From: Gammaproteobacteria bacterium
GTDB taxonomy: Bacteria; Pseudomonadota; Gammaproteobacteria; JAJDOJ01
NCBI GenBank assembly: GCA_022340215.1
Contig: JAJDOJ010000067.1
Span: 1 to 34,231 of the forward strand
Reading direction: 5' to 3'
Length of the DNA stretch: 34,231 bases
Below are positions 30,287 through 34,231 of this stretch, piece by piece. A program made the translations under genes and the position numbers. Within the stretch, counting starts at the first letter, position 1. Every line of letters begins with the position of its first letter. Under the pieces are notes generated by a model, which saw nothing but the letters and a program-made list of their open reading frames with translations, did no database searches and was not told the origin of the DNA.

Positions 30287-33200
30287 AACAGCACGCGCCA
30301 CAGCAGGGCGATTGCGAGGCACTGTTACGGACGGTCACGCAGGACCTGCCGGGTCCGTTCTACCGCTGCGATCCGGACGGCAGGCTCGTTTTCGTCAACG
30401 ACGCCTGTTGCGACTGCTTCGGCAAATCGCGCGAGCAGCTCATCGGGCGTGACCTGTTCGAGCTGATCCCCGGTCCGGAACGCGCCGCGGTCCGCGACAG
30501 GCTGCACCGGCTCCGCGCCGAAGATCCCGCGGTCTCTCAGGAGCACACGGTCATCGCGGCCGACGGCAGTGCGCGCAGCCTGCGCTGGCACAACCGGGCG
30601 ATCTGTGACGCGCACGGCGAGGTCGTGACGCTGCAGGGCTATGGCGAGGACGTCACGGCGCTCAGGCAGGCCGAACTGAAGCTCAGGCTCGTCACGGAGA
30701 CCATCGACGACGTGTTCTGGATGAGCACGCCCGGTATCGAAAAAATAATCTACGTGAGCCCGGCCTATGAAACCCTGTGGGAGCGGTCTTGCGAGAGTCT
30801 GTACCAGTCCCCGAAATCATTTCTCGATGCCGTGCATCCCGACGACCGTGACGGATTCATCAGGACGGTCAGCGAATCCCATCGGCACTGCAGGCCCTAC
30901 TCATACGACTACCGTATCGTCAAACGGAACGGCGACATCAGATGGATTCGGGAACGCGGCTTCCCGGTGAACCGCGAACTGGAAGGATCCAGGGTCATGC
31001 TCGGCGTGTGCACGGACATGACGGAAATCTTTCTCGCCAGGGAACAGCTGACTGAAAGCAACCGTCGCATGTCGGCGCTGATGTCGAACCTGCCCGGGAT
31101 GGCCTATCGCTGTCTCAACGACACGAACTGGACCGTGACGTTCGTCAGCGAAGGCTGCGAGGAACTCACCGGCTACCCGGCGGACGCGCTGCTGGACAAC
31201 CACAGCGTCAGCTATGCGCAACTGATCCATGCGGACGACCGCGAGCGGGTGTGGCGCGAGGTCCAGGCCGCGCTGGAGGAGGGCGGACGCTTCGAGCTGA
31301 GCTATCGACTGATCAACCCGGCCGGTGAGGAGAAGTGGGTCTGCGAACACGGTGTTCCCGTGTACGCAGAAAACGGCGAGCTGCTGGCCCTGGAAGGCGT
31401 GATCCTCGATGACGACGAGCGCAAGCGCGCGGAATTTTCACTTCAGGAAAACGAGCGCAAATACCGGGCGTTGTTCGACAACGCGCCTCTGTCGTACCAG
31501 TCACTGGACAGGAACGGAACGATCATAGATGTCAATCCGGCATGGTTGACCACACTCGGCTATGACAGGGATGAAGTGATCGGCAGGTATTTCGGTGATT
31601 TCATGCCCCCGGAGTGGCGCGACCGTTTCAGGCAACGATTTTCGGAGTTCAGGAAGAATGGTCGCGTGAGCGGTGTTCATTTGTGCCTGAAACACAGGCA
31701 GGGGCACTACCTCGATGTCCTGTTCGAAGGCTGCATCGATTACACCCTCGCCGGTGATTTCAGGCAGACCTACTGTGTTTTCCAGGACATTACCGAGCGG
31801 CGGAAGGCGGAAAACAGGCTGGCGGAGAGCGAGTCGCGTTTCCGCGCGTTTTTCGACAATGCCGGGGTCGGCATCGCGGAGATCGAAACGGCCAGCGGTC
31901 GCTTCCTGTGCGCCAACCGGCGATTTTTCGAGATGTTCGGTTACAGTGCGGCGGAGATGGCCAGTCTGGACTTCCGGCGCCTGACTTACGATGACGATCT
32001 GCAACGGAATCTGGACAACCTGGACAGGCTGGTCGCGGGCGAGATCGACAGTTTCTCGATGGACAAGCGTTGCACCCGCAAGGACGGCAGCCAGATCTGG
32101 ACCAATGTGGCGGTGACGCCGCTGTGGTCACCGGGAGAGACGTCCGGACACCACATCGCGGTGGTTGAAGATATCGACGCGCGCAAGCGCGCCGAGGAAT
32201 CCGCGCGCACCGCCAGCGAGGAAACGGCGTTGATGCTGGCCAAGTCCGACGAGGTACAGCGGGCCCTGCTGAGCGTGATCGAAGACGAACGCCAGGGGCA
32301 ACAGGCCCTGATGAAGAGTCGGGAGCGCTATCGTTCGGTTGTGTCGAGTATCAAGGAAGTGATTTTTCAGACCGACACCGATGGGCGCTGGCTTTTCCTG
32401 AATCCGGCCTGGACCGAGGTGACCGGGTACGACGTGGACGAGAGTCTGGGCACGCCGTTTCTGGATTGCCTGCATCCGGACGAACGTCAGCGAATCGAAG
32501 CATTGTTCGCGTCGCTGATCAGTCAGGAAAAGGATGATGCTCATCAGGAGGTGCGCTACCTGCACAAAACCGGCGGCATTCGCTGGATAGAGGCGGATGC
32601 ACGCACCTCGGTGAACGATGACGGCGTCATCGCCGGCGTATCCGGAACGCTCAACGACATCACCGAGCGCAAGCACATGGAGGACCGGCTGCGCAAGCTG
32701 GCCCAGGCGGTGGAGCAGAGCCCGGAGAACATCGTCATCACCAATCTGGACGCCGAGATCGAATACGTCAACCAGGCCTTCCTCGACACCACCGGCTACG
32801 GCCTGGAAGACGTAATCGGCGCTAACACGAAAATCCTGCAATCGGGCAAGACGCCGCGCGAGAGCTATCGGCGTATGTGGGCCTCGCTGTCGAAGGGTGA
32901 ACAATGGAAAGGTGAATTCGTCAATCGACGCAAGAACGGCGATGAATACATCGAATTCGCCCGTATCGCGCCGCTGCGCGGGCCGGATGGCACGGTAACT
33001 CACTACGTCGCGGTAAAGGAAGACATCACCGAGAAAAAGCGGGTCGCGAGCGAGCTGGACGAGCACCGTCATCACCTGGAGGATCTGGTCGAAAAACGTA
33101 CCGCCGAGCTGGCCGACGCGCGGCAGCGGGCCGAGGCCGCGAACCAGGCCAAGAGTTCGTTCCTGGCGAACATGAGCCACGAAATCCGTACCCCGATGAA

Positions 33201-34231
33201 TGCGATCATCGGCCTCACGCATCTGCTGCAGAACGCCGGTCCGCCGCCGGAGCAGTCGATGCGGCTGAGCAAAATCGATGCGGCCGCCGGACATTTGCTC
33301 GCGATCATCAACGATATCCTAGATATCTCAAAAATCGAGGCCGGCAAACTGGTGCTGGAGCAGTCGGATTTCCATCTCGACGCGATCTTCGATCACATCC
33401 GGTCCCTGCTGCGCGAGCAGGCGCGCGGCAAGGGTCTGGACCTCGAAATCGAACGCAATGCGGTGCCGCAGTGGCTGCGCGGCGACCCGACCCGGCTGCG
33501 CCAGGCGCTGCTGAACTACGCCGCGAATGCGATCAAGTTCACCGAGCAGGGCACCATCCATTTGCGCTCGAATCTGCTGGCAAGCAATGACGACGACCTG
33601 CTGGTGCGCTTCGAGGTGCAGGACACCGGCATCGGCATCGAGCAGGACAAACTGTCGCATCTGTTCCAGACGTTCGAACAGGCCGATGCCTCGACCACGC
33701 GCAAACGCGGCGGCACCGGACTGGGACTGGCGATCACGAAGCATCTGGCCCGTCTGATGGGCGGCGAGGTCGGCGCGCAAAGCGAACCGGGCCAGGGCAG
33801 CACCTTCTGGTTCACCGCGAAACTGCAGCGTGGACGCGGCATCCGGCAGGAGCCGGCGCTGATGCTCGCAACGGGCGCGGAAACAGCGCTGCGTAACTGC
33901 TGCAGCGGCTCGCGCATCCTGCTCGCGGAAGACAACGTGATCAATCGCGAAGTCGCGCTGGAACTGCTCAATGGCGCGGGGATGGAAGTCGACACGGCGG
34001 AAAACGGTCGCGAAGCGGTGGAAATGGTGCGGGCGGGCGAATACGATCTGGTGCTGATGGACGTGCAGATGCCGGAAATGGACGGACTCGAAGCGACCCA
34101 GCTGATCCGCACGATGGACAACAGGGGCGCGATTCCGGTGCTGGCTATGACCGCGAACATCTTCGAAGACGACCGCCGCGCGTGCAGCGAGGCCGGCATG
34201 AACGACTTCATCGCCAAGCCGGTGAACCCGG
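30283..34231 (+). CDS. Soluble multi-PAS hybrid histidine kinase (3' end outside window)
   Basis: At least 1316 residues, running off the window. No transmembrane helix is present. Seven PAS-type domains fill the first ~930 residues, several closing with DITER/DITEK-type ends (for example FQDITERRKAE, LNDITERKHME, VKEDITEKKRV). A coiled coil leads to the HisKA domain with phospho-acceptor H966 (FLANMSHEIRTPMNAIIG), then a HATPase domain (NAIKFTEQG, DTGIGIEQDKL, GGTGLGLAITK). The receiver domain begins ILLAEDNVINREVA, with phospho-acceptor near D1260 (LVLMDVQMPEMDG) and switch AMTANIF. Relatives often end in an HPt domain, which would lie beyond the window. ATG 30283 is the only good start after the in-frame stop of the sensor gene. 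Confidence 0.92.
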   Translation, partial: MKQHAPQQGDCEALLRTVTQDLPGPFYRCDPDGRLVFVNDACCDCFGKSREQLIGRDLFELIPGPERAAVRDRLHRLRAEDPAVSQEHTVIAADGSARSLRWHNRAICDAHGEVVTLQGYGEDVTALRQAELKLRLVTETIDDVFWMSTPGIEKIIYVSPAYETLWERSCESLYQSPKSFLDAVHPDDRDGFIRTVSESHRHCRPYSYDYRIVKRNGDIRWIRERGFPVNRELEGSRVMLGVCTDMTEIFLAREQLTESNRRMSALMSNLPGMAYRCLNDTNWTVTFVSEGCEELTGYPADALLDNHSVSYAQLIHADDRERVWREVQAALEEGGRFELSYRLINPAGEEKWVCEHGVPVYAENGELLALEGVILDDDERKRAEFSLQENERKYRALFDNAPLSYQSLDRNGTIIDVNPAWLTTLGYDRDEVIGRYFGDFMPPEWRDRFRQRFSEFRKNGRVSGVHLCLKHRQGHYLDVLFEGCIDYTLAGDFRQTYCVFQDITERRKAENRLAESESRFRAFFDNAGVGIAEIETASGRFLCANRRFFEMFGYSAAEMASLDFRRLTYDDDLQRNLDNLDRLVAGEIDSFSMDKRCTRKDGSQIWTNVAVTPLWSPGETSGHHIAVVEDIDARKRAEESARTASEETALMLAKSDEVQRALLSVIEDERQGQQALMKSRERYRSVVSSIKEVIFQTDTDGRWLFLNPAWTEVTGYDVDESLGTPFLDCLHPDERQRIEALFASLISQEKDDAHQEVRYLHKTGGIRWIEADARTSVNDDGVIAGVSGTLNDITERKHMEDRLRKLAQAVEQSPENIVITNLDAEIEYVNQAFLDTTGYGLEDVIGANTKILQSGKTPRESYRRMWASLSKGEQWKGEFVNRRKNGDEYIEFARIAPLRGPDGTVTHYVAVKEDITEKKRVASELDEHRHHLEDLVEKRTAELADARQRAEAANQAKSSFLANMSHEIRTPMNAIIGLTHLLQNAGPPPEQSMRLSKIDAAAGHLLAIINDILDISKIEAGKLVLEQSDFHLDAIFDHIRSLLREQARGKGLDLEIERNAVPQWLRGDPTRLRQALLNYAANAIKFTEQGTIHLRSNLLASNDDDLLVRFEVQDTGIGIEQDKLSHLFQTFEQADASTTRKRGGTGLGLAITKHLARLMGGEVGAQSEPGQGSTFWFTAKLQRGRGIRQEPALMLATGAETALRNCCSGSRILLAEDNVINREVALELLNGAGMEVDTAENGREAVEMVRAGEYDLVLMDVQMPEMDGLEATQLIRTMDNRGAIPVLAMTANIFEDDRRACSEAGMNDFIAKPVNP

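Noticed and set aside
27565-34231. Sensor gene and hybrid kinase as one gene broken by a nonsense mutation (they share a reading frame)
   Set aside because: The sensor ends with a coiled-coil tail typical of complete PAS sensors, and a separate start arrangement (ribosome-binding site, micro-ORF, ATGA) lies at the junction.
1-34231. CRISPR array, tRNA or rRNA genes
   Set aside because: No regularly spaced direct repeats and no recognisable structural RNA sequences were seen on reading. The only repeated units are the inverted-repeat elements described above.

Overview
The window looks like chromosomal DNA from a GC-rich, sulfur-oxidising gammaproteobacterium (Chromatiales/Ectothiorhodospiraceae type). 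The taxonomic hint is the Gly/Tyr-rich exported protein at 21056-21406, which has sulfur-globule-protein composition and a Sec signal. It is supported by split-subunit glycine dehydrogenase genes, gammaproteobacterial-style purE/purK and a PCu(A)C copper chaperone. The assignment is inference from gene content; there is no rRNA and no tRNA was recognised.

Region 1 (152-10960, all minus strand) is a dedicated export locus, read in the order tolC-type outer-membrane lipoprotein, two-FHA-domain membrane protein, HlyD adaptor, parvulin-type PpiC protein, a 1037-aa ABC exporter (two cNMP-like domains + C39 peptidase + ABC), and a sigma-54 activator coupled to the exporter by an ATGA overlap. The C39 Cys/His/Asp set is intact, so the machine probably cleaves and exports peptides with double-Gly-type leaders through a tripartite channel. 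FHA and sigma-54 genes give it unusual regulatory parts. No substrate peptide is visible. This is the best candidate for an undescribed system.

Region 2 (11438-15190) is housekeeping: purE-purK-acuI/yhdH family overlapping on the plus strand, then a Nudix CoA pyrophosphatase and a PCu(A)C copper chaperone on the minus strand.

Region 3 (15349-20977, plus strand) is the glycine cleavage operon gcvT-gcvH-gcvPA-(tpx)-gcvPB followed by dgkA. A thiol peroxidase gene sits between the two P-protein subunits. A 61-bp hairpin-forming miniature element lies between gcvH and gcvPA, and its outer edge coincides with the gcvH stop codon.

Region 4 (21009-22355) holds the sulfur-globule-like gene with its terminator, a leader hairpin and a candidate operator, plus two small conserved-looking genes of unknown function.

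Region 5 (22357-26400) is a scarred mobile zone. It contains two nearly identical ~105-bp elements with 22-25-bp terminal inverted repeats, a MASE3-PAS3-GGDEF diguanylate cyclase whose last codons come from one element, an EAL-domain tail, a truncated transposase and an orphan HPt-domain tail. A single-ended copy of the same repeat lies at 116-139.

Region 6 (26404 to the end, plus strand) is a signalling operon: a REC-HD-GYP c-di-GMP phosphodiesterase, a membrane PAS/GAF sensor with no output domain, an 18-codon coupled micro-ORF, and a soluble seven-PAS hybrid histidine kinase that runs off the window.
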